Positions 17,424 to 24,842 of a stretch of DNA of 32,782 nt are shown here, piece after piece. The stretch comes from Myxococcales bacterium. GTDB taxonomy: Bacteria > Myxococcota > Myxococcia > Myxococcales > Anaeromyxobacteraceae. The position numbers and the translations under genes were made by a program. The DNA lies in contig JAJZQX010000025.1 in NCBI GenBank assembly GCA_021806645.1, positions 1 through 32,782 on the forward strand. The letters run 5' to 3'. Under the pieces are notes generated by a model, which saw only the letters and a list, made by a program, of their open reading frames with translations, did not search any database and had not been told where the DNA came from. Each line of letters opens with the position of its first letter. Positions within the stretch are counted from its first letter, which is position 1.

Positions 17424-18812
17424 TCAGTTCTTCTGCACCATCGGCCCGGCGTCGTTGGCGTAGCCGAGCACGCCCATCTCGCCCAGGTCCGCGCCATTCA
17501 CCTCGTCCTCGGCGCCGATCCGGTTGCCGACCAGCTTCCCGATGATCCAGAAGGCCAGCGCGCCGACCGGGGCCACCCAGAGCAGGTTGGCGGCGATGCC
17601 GACCAGCTGGGCGAGGAGCTGGCTCGCGTCGCCGTAGAGGAGGCCGGTGACCTTGCCGGCCACGCCGTTGAAGCCGTCGCCGTAGCCGCCGTTGGCGAAG
17701 AGGCCCAGCGCCACGATGCCCCAGGCGCCGTTGACGCCGTGCACCGCGCTGGCGCCGACCGGGTCGTCGATCTTCAGCCTGGTGTCGATGAAGAGCGCCG
17801 CCACGATGACCAGCACGCCGGCGACGGCGCCGATGAGGGCCGCGGCCCAGGCCGATACGAAGGCGCAGGGGGCGGTGATGGCCACCAGGCCGGCCAGCAT
17901 GCCGTTGGCCAGCCAGGACGGGTCGGCCTTGCCCCACCTGGCCTTGACGAAGAGGAAGGCGGCGAAGGCGCCGGTGGCGCCGGCCAGCATGGTGTTGACG
18001 GCCACGATGGCCAGCTGGCTGTCCATGCCGGAGAGCGTCGAGCCGGCGTTGAAGCCGAACCAGCCGAAGGCCAGGATGAAGGTGCCGACCATGACCTGCG
18101 GGATGTTGTGGGCCGGGATGGGGTTGACCTTGCCGTCGGCCGTGTACTTGCCGATGCGGGGGCCGATCATCTTGCCGAGCACCAGCGCCAGCACGCCGCC
18201 GGTCATGTGCACCACCGAGCTGCCGGCGAAGTCGACGTGGCCGTGGCCGAGGCCGAAGTTCTTGCCGAGCTGAGACAGCCAGCCGCCGCCCCAGACCCAG
18301 TTGCCGTAGATCGGGTAGATGAGCATGGAGACGACGAAGCTGAAGAGGACGAAAGAGGAGAACTTCCACCGCTCGGCGCAGGCGCCGGTGGGGATGGTCG
18401 CCGTCGTGTCCATGAAGACCATCTGGAACAGGAAGGTGGCGGCCACCGCGGCCGTGTACATGCCGGTCGGCAGGCCGAACCCGCTCAGGCCGAAGAGACC
18501 GAACTCCTTGCCGAAGAGGGTCACCACGAACTCGTGGTTGAGCGTGGTCTCGCCGAAGGCCGAGCCGACGCCGCCCATCTGCAGGCCGAAGCCGACCAGG
18601 TAGAAGCCGATGATGCCGATGGCGTAGACGAGGAAGTTCATGCCCATGGTGTGGGCGACGTTCTTGGCGCGGGTGAGCCCGGTCTCGACCAGCGCGAAGC
18701 CGGCCTGCATGAACATGACCAGGAAACCGGCCACCATGGTCCAGACGATGTTGAGCGCGGTCTGCGTGTCCGCGACGCTCTTCGCGAGTTCGGTGATCGT
18801 GGGGTCTGCCAT
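17424..18812 (-). CDS. amtB: Ammonium transporter
   Basis: This Amt/Mep/Rh-family inner-membrane channel has 462 residues, and its ATG is preceded by GGAGAAG. About eleven membrane helices are visible. The Phe-gate region, the pore twin histidines (VHMTGG and VHGVNGAWG) and the family signature around GFALVETGLTRAKN are intact. The acidic N-terminal stretch (MADPTITELAKSVADTQTAL) is not a signal peptide with basic residues, though the first helix follows directly. The channel conducts ammonium and is gated by PII through its T-loop; the PII gene is convergent 146 bases away. A good sigma-54 promoter candidate lies upstream. The C-terminal tail is longer than a minimal AmtB tail. Confidence 0.95.
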   Translation of the reverse strand: MADPTITELAKSVADTQTALNIVWTMVAGFLVMFMQAGFALVETGLTRAKNVAHTMGMNFLVYAIGIIGFYLVGFGLQMGGVGSAFGETTLNHEFVVTLFGKEFGLFGLSGFGLPTGMYTAAVAATFLFQMVFMDTTATIPTGACAERWKFSSFVLFSFVVSMLIYPIYGNWVWGGGWLSQLGKNFGLGHGHVDFAGSSVVHMTGGVLALVLGKMIGPRIGKYTADGKVNPIPAHNIPQVMVGTFILAFGWFGFNAGSTLSGMDSQLAIVAVNTMLAGATGAFAAFLFVKARWGKADPSWLANGMLAGLVAITAPCAFVSAWAAALIGAVAGVLVIVAALFIDTRLKIDDPVGASAVHGVNGAWGIVALGLFANGGYGDGFNGVAGKVTGLLYGDASQLLAQLVGIAANLLWVAPVGALAFWIIGKLVGNRIGAEDEVNGADLGEMGVLGYANDAGPMVQKN

Positions 18813-18894
18813 CTCTTCTCCTCTGGAGGTGACTTCGTTTCGGGCTGGCGTCGAGCGGGGCCGGACCGCGCGCGAGTCGTTCGCGGGGACCGAT

Positions 18895-18911
18895 TGCAGC
18901 GGTCGTGCCGA
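18895..18911 (-). promoter_or_regulatory. Candidate sigma-54 promoter of amtB
   Basis: The minus strand reads TCGGCACGACCGCTGCA. GG and GC are ten bases apart, and 12 of the 14 specified positions of YTGGCACGRNNNTTGCW agree. Transcription would start near 18884, giving a leader of about 70 bases before the ATG at 18812. This is one of the better promoter calls in the window. Confidence 0.7.
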
Positions 18912-18979
18912 CCACGGGAAGGCCTTCCGGGGCGCGGTTTCGCCACTCCGGCGGCCCGGCTGGGCGGCGGGCGTGCATC

Positions 18980-19004
18980 GGCCTGCCCGATACCCGGGCA
19001 GGCC
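18980..19004. other. Perfect hairpin after the response-regulator gene
   Basis: A 10-bp stem GGCCTGCCCG / CGGGCAGGCC encloses the 5-nt loop ATACC. It begins 33 bases downstream (minus-strand sense) of the regulator's stop at 19038. It has no T-tract. It may stabilise the 3' end of that transcript or help terminate it ahead of the amtB promoter. Confidence 0.45.
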
Positions 19005-19037
19005 GCGGCGCCGACGGGGCCGGGCGAGGGCGGGCGG

Positions 19038-20453
19038 TCAGCCCAGCAGCGCCAGCAGGTCCTGCTTGATGACGGCGCGGGTGGCGTCGTCGGCGGCGGC
19101 GCCCAGGGCGCGCTCCAGGGTCTCGGCCGCCTTGCGGCGGAAGCCCTTCTCCTCGTAGAGCGCCGCCAGCGCGCGCAGCGACGGCAGGTGCCCGGGCCTC
19201 AGCTCGGCCGCCTTCTCGAAGGCGGTCATGGCGCTGAAGGCCTCCCCGCCGGCCCGCAGCGTCCGGGCCAGCTGCGCGTGGGCCTCGGCCGAGTAGGCGT
19301 CGGCGGCGATGGCCGCCTCGAAGGCCGCCCGGGCCTCGGGGAGCCGGTTGGCCAGCAGCAGCTCCTTGCCGCGCGCCACCTCGGTCGCCGCGGCCGCGCC
19401 GTCGCCGCGCGAGCGGCTGGCGGTGGCCTCGAGCACCGCGTCGATCCGGCGCAGCACGTCCTCGAAGCGGAACGGCTTCTCGATGTAGTCCTCGGCGCCG
19501 TAGGTGTCGCGGGCGTCCTGCGCGAAGCGCCAGCCGCGGTAGATGGCCGTCATCATGATGACCGGGACGTGGCGGCTGCGCGGCGACGCCTTCATGCGCT
19601 GGCAGGCCTCGAAGCCGTGCACCTTGGGGAGCATGGCGTCGAGCAGCACCAGGTCCGGCACCAGCGCCTCGGCCTTGGCGATGGCCTCGGCCCCGTCGGA
19701 GGCCGTCTCCACGGCGTAGCCGTGCTTCTCCAGCGACCGCTGCAGCAGCAGCCGGATCTCCGGCTCGTCGTCCACCACCAGCACGGTGCGCCGGCCGGCC
19801 GGCCGCACCTGGATCGGCACCTGGGGAGACCCCGCCGGGGCGGCCGTGGGCGGCGGTTCGTCCCCGGCCGGGAGCGTCGCCTCCTCCGCGCCGAGCGGCG
19901 TGGACTCCGCCTCGAGGATGACGTCCTCGGAGATCTCGACCTCCACCTCGCCGCCCGGCAGCACGGCGGCCAGCAACGGCGGCAGCCCGGCCCCGGCGGC
20001 GTGGCCGCGCCAGACCTCCTCGCCCCGCTCGCGCGCGCCGTAGGCCTCGCCGATGGCCTGGGCGAGCGCACCGTCCACGGCGACGTAGGCCGAGACCTCC
20101 CGCCCGGTGACGAAGCGGACCTCGGAGATGAGCCGTTGGTCGTCCGGCTTGACCATGGCCAGGTGGAGGCGCCCACCCTCGTCGGAGAGCGGGAGGATCA
20201 GGTCCTGCTCGGCCACCGCCCGCGGCACCAGCTCGAGCAGCGCGAGGTCGACGATGCAGCGGGAGAGGTCCACCCCCGGGCCGCGGTGCTGCTCGGCCAG
20301 CACCGCCGCCAGGTGGGCCTCGTCGACGCCCAGCTTGAGCAGCCGCGTGCAGAGCCGCTCGCCGGTCCCCGAGGCCTCCCGCCACGCCCGGTCCACCAGC
20401 GCCTGGGTGGCGGCGCCGCGCTGGACCAGGAGGACGCCGACCGGTACGTCCAT
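19038..20453 (-). CDS. MshEN-REC-TPR response regulator
   Basis: The protein has 471 residues and begins 5 bases after the XRE-cupin gene, so the two are in one operon. Residues 1-138 resemble the N-terminal domain of type II secretion/MshE ATPases: GVLLVQRG, then LAAVLAEQHRGPGVDL and the AVAEQDLILPLSDEGGRLHL block. In MshE this domain binds c-di-GMP. A Pro/Glu-rich linker leads to a receiver domain (223-340) with the acidic pair D228/D229, phospho-acceptor D272, T302 and K326, all intact. The C-terminus (355-471) is made of TPR helices. There is no DNA-binding or enzymatic output, so it probably acts by protein contact and may combine phosphorylation with nucleotide sensing. The cognate kinase is not adjacent. 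Confidence 0.82.
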   Translation of the reverse strand: MDVPVGVLLVQRGAATQALVDRAWREASGTGERLCTRLLKLGVDEAHLAAVLAEQHRGPGVDLSRCIVDLALLELVPRAVAEQDLILPLSDEGGRLHLAMVKPDDQRLISEVRFVTGREVSAYVAVDGALAQAIGEAYGARERGEEVWRGHAAGAGLPPLLAAVLPGGEVEVEISEDVILEAESTPLGAEEATLPAGDEPPPTAAPAGSPQVPIQVRPAGRRTVLVVDDEPEIRLLLQRSLEKHGYAVETASDGAEAIAKAEALVPDLVLLDAMLPKVHGFEACQRMKASPRSRHVPVIMMTAIYRGWRFAQDARDTYGAEDYIEKPFRFEDVLRRIDAVLEATASRSRGDGAAAATEVARGKELLLANRLPEARAAFEAAIAADAYSAEAHAQLARTLRAGGEAFSAMTAFEKAAELRPGHLPSLRALAALYEEKGFRRKAAETLERALGAAADDATRAVIKQDLLALLG

Positions 20454-20458
20454 GGCCC

Positions 20459-21121
20459 CTACCCGACCGTGTCCGCGTAGGTCATGACCAGGAACATGAC
20501 CGCGTCCCGGTCGCCCCGGTTCCGGTAGACGTGCGGGACGTCCGCCTCGAAGACGATGGCGTCCCCCGCGTCGAGCGGCTCGCGCCGGCCCGACACCTCG
20601 ATCTCCACCTGCCCCTGCGCCACCACCAGGTTCTCGGTGGTGCCCGGGTTGTGGGCCTCGGCCTTCTCGACGCCGCCAGGCCGCACCGTCAACTGGTAGA
20701 ACTCCACCCGCCTCGGCGAGTCGAAGGGAAAGAGGGCCCGCGAGCTGAAGGTGCCGTCGTGGCTGGTGAGGAGCTTGGCCTGGGCGGCGCGCAGCACCTG
20801 GAGCCCGCCCTCGCTGCGCGCGCTGATGAGACCGGAGAACGGGACGCCGAGCGCGGAGGCGATCTTCCAGAGCACGTTTATGGTCGGCGCGCTCTGGCCC
20901 AGCTCGATCTGGCCGAGCATGGCGCGCGACACGCCGGAGAGCTTGGAGAGCTTCTCCAGCGAGAGGCCGCGCTGGCCCCGCAGCCGCCGGAGGTTGTTGC
21001 CGACCACCGGGGTCAGGTCGGTGGCGCCCAGGCTCTCACGATGCTCCGGGGCCACCGACTCCGGCTCGGGGGCGGCCCGGCCACGCCTCTTTCTGGTCCC
21101 GCTGTCGCGCGTGCTCTTCAT
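20459..21121 (-). CDS. XRE-cupin transcriptional regulator
   Basis: The protein has 220 residues. The ATG complementary to 21119-21121 is chosen because it is the first start before the HTH. The start region is basic, and the HTH_3/XRE domain is at about 38-95 (VVGNNLRRLRGQRGLSLEKL, then LSGVSRAMLGQIELGQSAPT). A small-molecule-sensing cupin barrel fills about 140-215 (VRPGGVEKAEAHNPGTTENL, then DAGDAIVFEADVPHVYRN). Family members sense amino acids, polyamines or similar ligands and usually repress their own operon and a divergent one. Palindromic sites lie immediately upstream. The neighbouring regulator gene is co-transcribed. Confidence 0.88.
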   Translation of the reverse strand: MKSTRDSGTRKRRGRAAPEPESVAPEHRESLGATDLTPVVGNNLRRLRGQRGLSLEKLSKLSGVSRAMLGQIELGQSAPTINVLWKIASALGVPFSGLISARSEGGLQVLRAAQAKLLTSHDGTFSSRALFPFDSPRRVEFYQLTVRPGGVEKAEAHNPGTTENLVVAQGQVEIEVSGRREPLDAGDAIVFEADVPHVYRNRGDRDAVMFLVMTYADTVG

Positions 21122-22178
21122 GGTCAGGGACTTTTCCGTTACAACGGACTGGTTGTCAACGCGTCTCCCCATCCCCGAAGGGCCCTGGCGGCTGACCCTG
21201 GTCACCGATCCGGACGACTGCAACCTCGCCTGCGACATGTGCGAGTGCGGCCGGGCGCGACGGGAGCCCGCGCCGGGCCGCCCGCCGCGCCGCATGGACG
21301 CGGCGCTGGCGCTCGCCCTGGTGGCCGAGCTGGGCGGCGGCACCTTGCGGGAGGTGATCCCTTCGACCCTGGGCGAGCCTCTTCTCTGGTCGGGGTTGGA
21401 CGCCCTCCTCGACGCCTGCGCCGCCGCCCGCGTCCAGCTCAACGTCACCACCAACGGCACCTGGCCGGGGCGCGGGGCGCGCCGCTGGGGCGAGCGGCTC
21501 GCTCCGCTGGCCAGCGACGTCAAGGTCTCCTGGAACGGCGCCACCGCCGCCACCGCCGAGGCGATCATGACCGGGCTCGACTTCGCCGCCGCCGTCCAGG
21601 GGGTGCGCGACTTCGCGGCCGCCCGCGACCAGGTGTCGGCGCGGACCGGCCACCGCTGCCGCCTCTCCTTCCAGGTGACGGCGCAGGCCGCCAACGTCGG
21701 CGAGCTGGGGGCGCTGGTGGCGCTGGCCGCCTCCCTGTCGGTGGACCGGGTCAAGGTGAACCAGCTCCAGCCGCTTGTGCCCGCCCTCGAGGCGCGCGCC
21801 CTCCCCGCCACCGAGGCGGGGCGGGACCGCTGGAACCGGGCGGTCGAGGCGATGCGGAGGAGCGCGTCCGAGGCGGCCACGGCGGGCCGGGCCGTCGAGC
21901 TGCAGAACGTGACCCCGCTCCCGCCCCTGGGTGCGCCACCGGCGCCTCCCGGGCCGTGCCCCTTCGTCGGGCGCGAGGCCTGGGTGCTCCACGACGGGAC
22001 CTTCGCCCCCTGCCCCCACCCGGCCGCATGGCGCGGCGAGCTGGGTGAGTTCGGCTCGGTGGGGGCGCAGCCCCTCCTGGCCATCTGGGGCGGCCCGGCC
22101 CTGGCCCGCCTGGCCGCCGGTTACGAGGATCATCCCGTCTGCCGAGCTTGCCCGCTGCGACGTCCCGGCGGCGCCTGA
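21120..22178 (+). CDS. Radical SAM enzyme with partial SPASM domain
   Basis: The protein has 352 residues from the ATG at 21120. That start overlaps the divergent regulator's start by two bases, so TTG at 21153 (11 codons later) is a serious alternative. The 4Fe-4S/SAM motif CxxxCxxC is at C34, C38, C41 (CNLACDMC). The TIM-barrel body includes the VIPSTLGEPLLW and LNVTTNGTW segments. Near the C-terminus C280-x12-G-x4-C298 fits the CX9-15GX4C element of SPASM domains, followed by C341-x2-C344. That is four cysteines, as in a twitch-type domain for one auxiliary cluster. Such enzymes often modify peptides or proteins. The next gene, 59 bases on, encodes a Cys-rich protein that could be the substrate, but this is inference. 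Confidence 0.85.
   Translation: MVRDFSVTTDWLSTRLPIPEGPWRLTLVTDPDDCNLACDMCECGRARREPAPGRPPRRMDAALALALVAELGGGTLREVIPSTLGEPLLWSGLDALLDACAAARVQLNVTTNGTWPGRGARRWGERLAPLASDVKVSWNGATAATAEAIMTGLDFAAAVQGVRDFAAARDQVSARTGHRCRLSFQVTAQAANVGELGALVALAASLSVDRVKVNQLQPLVPALEARALPATEAGRDRWNRAVEAMRRSASEAATAGRAVELQNVTPLPPLGAPPAPPGPCPFVGREAWVLHDGTFAPCPHPAAWRGELGEFGSVGAQPLLAIWGGPALARLAAGYEDHPVCRACPLRRPGGA
21136..21160. promoter_or_regulatory. Paired palindromes at the XRE/radical-SAM divergence
   Basis: CCGTT-AC-AACGG (21136-21147) and GTTG-T-CAAC (21152-21160) are adjacent palindromes sharing the GTT...CAAC theme, about 14-15 bases centre to centre. They lie just upstream of the XRE-cupin start and over the first codons (or leader) of the divergent radical SAM gene, the right place for an autoregulatory operator. 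Confidence 0.5.
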
Positions 22179-22237
22179 CGGCGGTGGCGGCGAGCGTCGG
22201 AATTCACTTCGGCGGGGAACCGGGGCAGGATCGCCGC

Positions 22238-22693
22238 ATGGAGGAACTCCTCTCACCGGACCGGCTCGACCGCCGCGGCTTCGACGCCGCGCTCCAGGGG
22301 CTGCTCGAGGCGCACGCGGAGAGCGACGAGAACCCCGGCTCGGTCCGCTGCGAGCGGTGCCGCGCCTGTGTCTCCTGCACGTTCTGCACGGACTGCGAGG
22401 CCTGCCACCACGCCACCCACTGCACCGGCTGCCGCGCCTCCTCGCACCTCACCCACTGCCACGACTGCACCGGCTGCCACGACAGCGCCTACTGCGAGCA
22501 GTCGGAGAACTGCGCCGGCGCCTCCTACCTCGTGCTCTGCCGCGACTGCTCCGACTGCACCTACTGCTTCGGCTGCGTCGGCCTGGCCAGGAAGGACTTC
22601 CACATCCTCAACCGTCCCTACACGCGCAGCGAGTACTTCCGGATCATGGAGAAGCTGCGCGGCGTGCTCGGCCTGGCCGCTAGGCGCCGCTGA
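22238..22693 (+). CDS. Cys-rich protein with CxxCxxC arrays
   Basis: The protein has 151 residues; its ATG is preceded by GGCAGGA. An acidic helical leader of about 35 residues precedes a core (38-113) with 19 cysteines. Seven follow each other at every third residue (38-56), three at 74-80 and five at 101-113. Many His, Asp and Thr fill the gaps. The tail FGCVGLARKDFHILNRPYTR is reminiscent of an uncharacterised bacterial family ending CFGCVGL..K.Y.I.N..Y..EEY. Metal binding (zinc or iron-sulphur) in the cytoplasm is likely; there is no signal or membrane helix. It lies between a radical SAM gene and an M23 peptidase gene, and its stop is 5 bases before the latter. The function is unknown. 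Confidence 0.85.
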   Translation: MEELLSPDRLDRRGFDAALQGLLEAHAESDENPGSVRCERCRACVSCTFCTDCEACHHATHCTGCRASSHLTHCHDCTGCHDSAYCEQSENCAGASYLVLCRDCSDCTYCFGCVGLARKDFHILNRPYTRSEYFRIMEKLRGVLGLAARRR

Positions 22694-22698
22694 CCGCC

Positions 22699-23589
22699 AT
22701 GACCAGCCCCCTGCTGCTCCTGCTGCTGCTGTCGGCCCCCACCGCCGAGGTGGCGCCGCCCCTGGCCCGGCCCGGTGACGCGGTGCTGGTCTCGGTGCGC
22801 GACGCCACCGCCCTGCCCACCGGCACGCTGGCCGGGCGCCCGCTCCACTTCTGGCCCGCCGGCGAAGGGCGCTGGCTGGCGGTGGCGCCCCTCCCCACCG
22901 AGACGGCCCCCGGCCCCGCGGAGGTGGAGGTGACGGCCGACGGCCTGCCGTACGCGCCGGCGCTGGAGCTGGTGGCGCCTGGCTTCGCCTCGACCACGCT
23001 GGCCGTCCCGCCCCGGTTCCTGGTGCCGCCCCCGGCGGCCCGCCGCCGCATGGCGCTCGACCGGGCCGCGCTCGAGCAGGCCTACCACCAGCCCTTCGGC
23101 CCGCCGCGGCTCGGCGGGCCGCTCACCGTGCCGCTCGAGGTGGAACCCTCCAGCCGGTACGGCGACCAGCGGGTCTACAACGGCAAGGTCACCGGCGTTC
23201 ACTACGGGTTGGACCTGCCCGGCGCCGCCGGCGACCCGGTCGGCGCCGCCGGTGACGGCGAGGTGGTGCTGGCCCGCGACTGCTACATGTCGGGGAAGAC
23301 GATCCTGGTCTGGCACGGCGCCGGCGTCTTCACCGCCTACTTCCACCTCTCGCGCATGGAGGTGAAGGCCGGCGACACGGTCACGTCAGGGCAGCGGCTC
23401 GGCCGGGTCGGCTCCACCGGCCGATCAACCGGTCCGCACCTGCACTGGGGCGTCAAGGTGGACGGCCTCTGGGTCGATCCGCTGGCGGCCACCCGGCTCG
23501 ACCTGGCCGCCGGCGAGGTCAGCGTGCCGCCAGCGCCGCCTTCGCCAGCGCCGCCATCTGCGGATGGAGCCGCGGCGCCGCCGCGATGA
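22699..23589 (+). CDS. M23-family metallopeptidase (LytM-like), exported
   Basis: The protein has 296 residues. MTSPLLLLLLLSAPTAEVAP is a hydrophobic export signal, although it lacks the usual basic residue. Residues 20-120 form an N-terminal beta-rich domain. The LytM/peptidase M23 domain lies at about 150-275: HxxxD with H168 and D172 (GVHYGLD) and HxH with H247 and H249 (HLHWG), so the zinc ligands are intact and activity is expected. The likely substrate is peptidoglycan cross-bridges in the periplasm. The C-terminus is Pro/Ala-rich and overlaps the end of the convergent phosphatase gene by 71 bases. It probably shares a transcript with the Cys-rich gene. Confidence 0.9.
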   Translation: MTSPLLLLLLLSAPTAEVAPPLARPGDAVLVSVRDATALPTGTLAGRPLHFWPAGEGRWLAVAPLPTETAPGPAEVEVTADGLPYAPALELVAPGFASTTLAVPPRFLVPPPAARRRMALDRAALEQAYHQPFGPPRLGGPLTVPLEVEPSSRYGDQRVYNGKVTGVHYGLDLPGAAGDPVGAAGDGEVVLARDCYMSGKTILVWHGAGVFTAYFHLSRMEVKAGDTVTSGQRLGRVGSTGRSTGPHLHWGVKVDGLWVDPLAATRLDLAAGEVSVPPAPPSPAPPSADGAAAPPR

Positions 23590-24328
23590 TTCCGCCGCTC
23601 TCGAGGATCCGCGCTCCTCCTTCGAGATCGCTCGCCACCGCCCCCGCCTCCCGGGCGATGAGCACGCCGGCGGCGAGGTCCCACGGCTTCAGCTTCGACT
23701 CCCAGAAGCCGTCGAAGCGGCCGCAGGCCACCCAGGCGAGGTCGAGCGCCGCCGAGCCGAGGCGGCGCACCCCGCGGGCCCGGGTGACGAAGGCCTCGAA
23801 GAGGTCGAGCGCCCGACGGTGCTCGACGTGGATGTCGTAGGGGAAGCCGGTCACCAGCAGGGCGTCCACCAGCGCGCCGCAGCCGGAGTGGCGCACCGGG
23901 GCTCCGTTGAGCGTGGCCCCGCCGCCACGCCTGGCCAGGAAGAGCTCGTCTCGCATCGGGTCGTAGGTGGCGCCGGCCGCCAGCCCGCGCTCGTCCTCGG
24001 CCGCGACCGTCACGGCGAAGTGGGGCAAGCCGTGGGCGTAGTTGGTGGTGCCGTCGAGCGGATCGACGATGAAGCGGAGGGCCCCGCCGCCGCCCGACCG
24101 CCCCGACTCCTCGGCCAGCACCGCCACGCCGGGGAACCGTTCAGACAGGAGCCCCAGCACCGCCGCCTCGCTGGCCCGATCGGCGTCGGTGACCAGATCG
24201 ATGGTCCCCTTCTTCTCGACGGTCCGGGCCAGGCCCCACCTCTCGCGCAGCACCGCGCCGCCACGGCGGGCGGCGTCGGCGCAGGTGTTGGTGAGGTCGG
24301 TGGACGTCGTCACCCGCGGATCTTGCAC
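23519..24328 (-). CDS. Inositol monophosphatase family protein (SuhB-like)
   Basis: The protein has 269 residues. The GTG complementary to 24326-24328 has AGGA five bases upstream; GTG at 24313 is the alternative. The Li+-sensitive phosphatase signature is complete: E73/E74 (AEES), D89-P-L-D92-G-T-T (IVDPLDGTTNYAHG) and the C-terminal WDLAAG, which supplies the third metal Asp. Cytoplasmic Mg2+-dependent hydrolysis of inositol-1-phosphate or a related sugar phosphate is expected; SuhB, CysQ and HisN types cannot be separated here. Its 3' end overlaps the M23 peptidase gene on the opposite strand, so the two messages would be complementary over 71 bases. Confidence 0.9.
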   Translation of the reverse strand: MQDPRVTTSTDLTNTCADAARRGGAVLRERWGLARTVEKKGTIDLVTDADRASEAAVLGLLSERFPGVAVLAEESGRSGGGGALRFIVDPLDGTTNYAHGLPHFAVTVAAEDERGLAAGATYDPMRDELFLARRGGGATLNGAPVRHSGCGALVDALLVTGFPYDIHVEHRRALDLFEAFVTRARGVRRLGSAALDLAWVACGRFDGFWESKLKPWDLAAGVLIAREAGAVASDLEGGARILESGGIIAAAPRLHPQMAALAKAALAAR

Positions 24329-24842
24329 CAGGTCCTGGCTCGGTGACCACCGGGGCGAGGGCTCCTGACTGGGCGCTGCGGGGGAGGCGCCGAAGGAGTC
24401 CGTTCCGGCAGCGAGAGGCGTAGCGAGCGGGGCGGCGACGCGGGCACGGCCGGTGCCGCGTGGGACGAGCAGTGCGGTTCGGGCGGCGAGAAGCGCGGCG
24501 AAGGGGGTGGCGGCGCTGGGCGGCCGTTCCGGCGGGATCGGGCGATGGAGCGGGCGGGAAGGTTGGGCTAGCAGCGTGGCCGTGAGTGGAATGCACTGTC
24601 CCCGTGGCGTTTCCTGCGATCTCTGTACCCAAATGGCCGCGGTTCTTGCTTGACGCGTTTCCGGCCGAATTCACGTTCGGTCAGTGAGCCGCTGCGTAAT
24701 GGCCCACCAGGCAGCGCCGCCGCCTCGCTGGCGGGGGCGCCGTGCGCGTGACGGGGTCGAGACGGTGCTGGGCGCCTGCGCGTGTCAGCGGGCCATCTCG
24801 CGCGTTCCAGGAGCGCCGGAATTCCCGTGAGAGGATCGCTTC
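24329..24842. other. Long intergenic stretch without a gene
   Basis: I see no credible gene in these 514 bases: open frames here are Arg/Pro-rich and lack ribosome sites. The part from about 24590 to 24700 is less GC-rich than its surroundings and contains a TTGACG (24650-24655) and the inverted repeat CCGAA-TTCACG-TTCGG. These could belong to a promoter region for the downstream HNH gene, but the -10 box is not convincing. Confidence 0.5.

Noticed and set aside
24141-24674. Minus-strand open frame in the gap before the HNH gene
   Set aside because: It is Arg/Pro-rich, overlaps the phosphatase start in another frame, has no ribosome site and no recognisable family.
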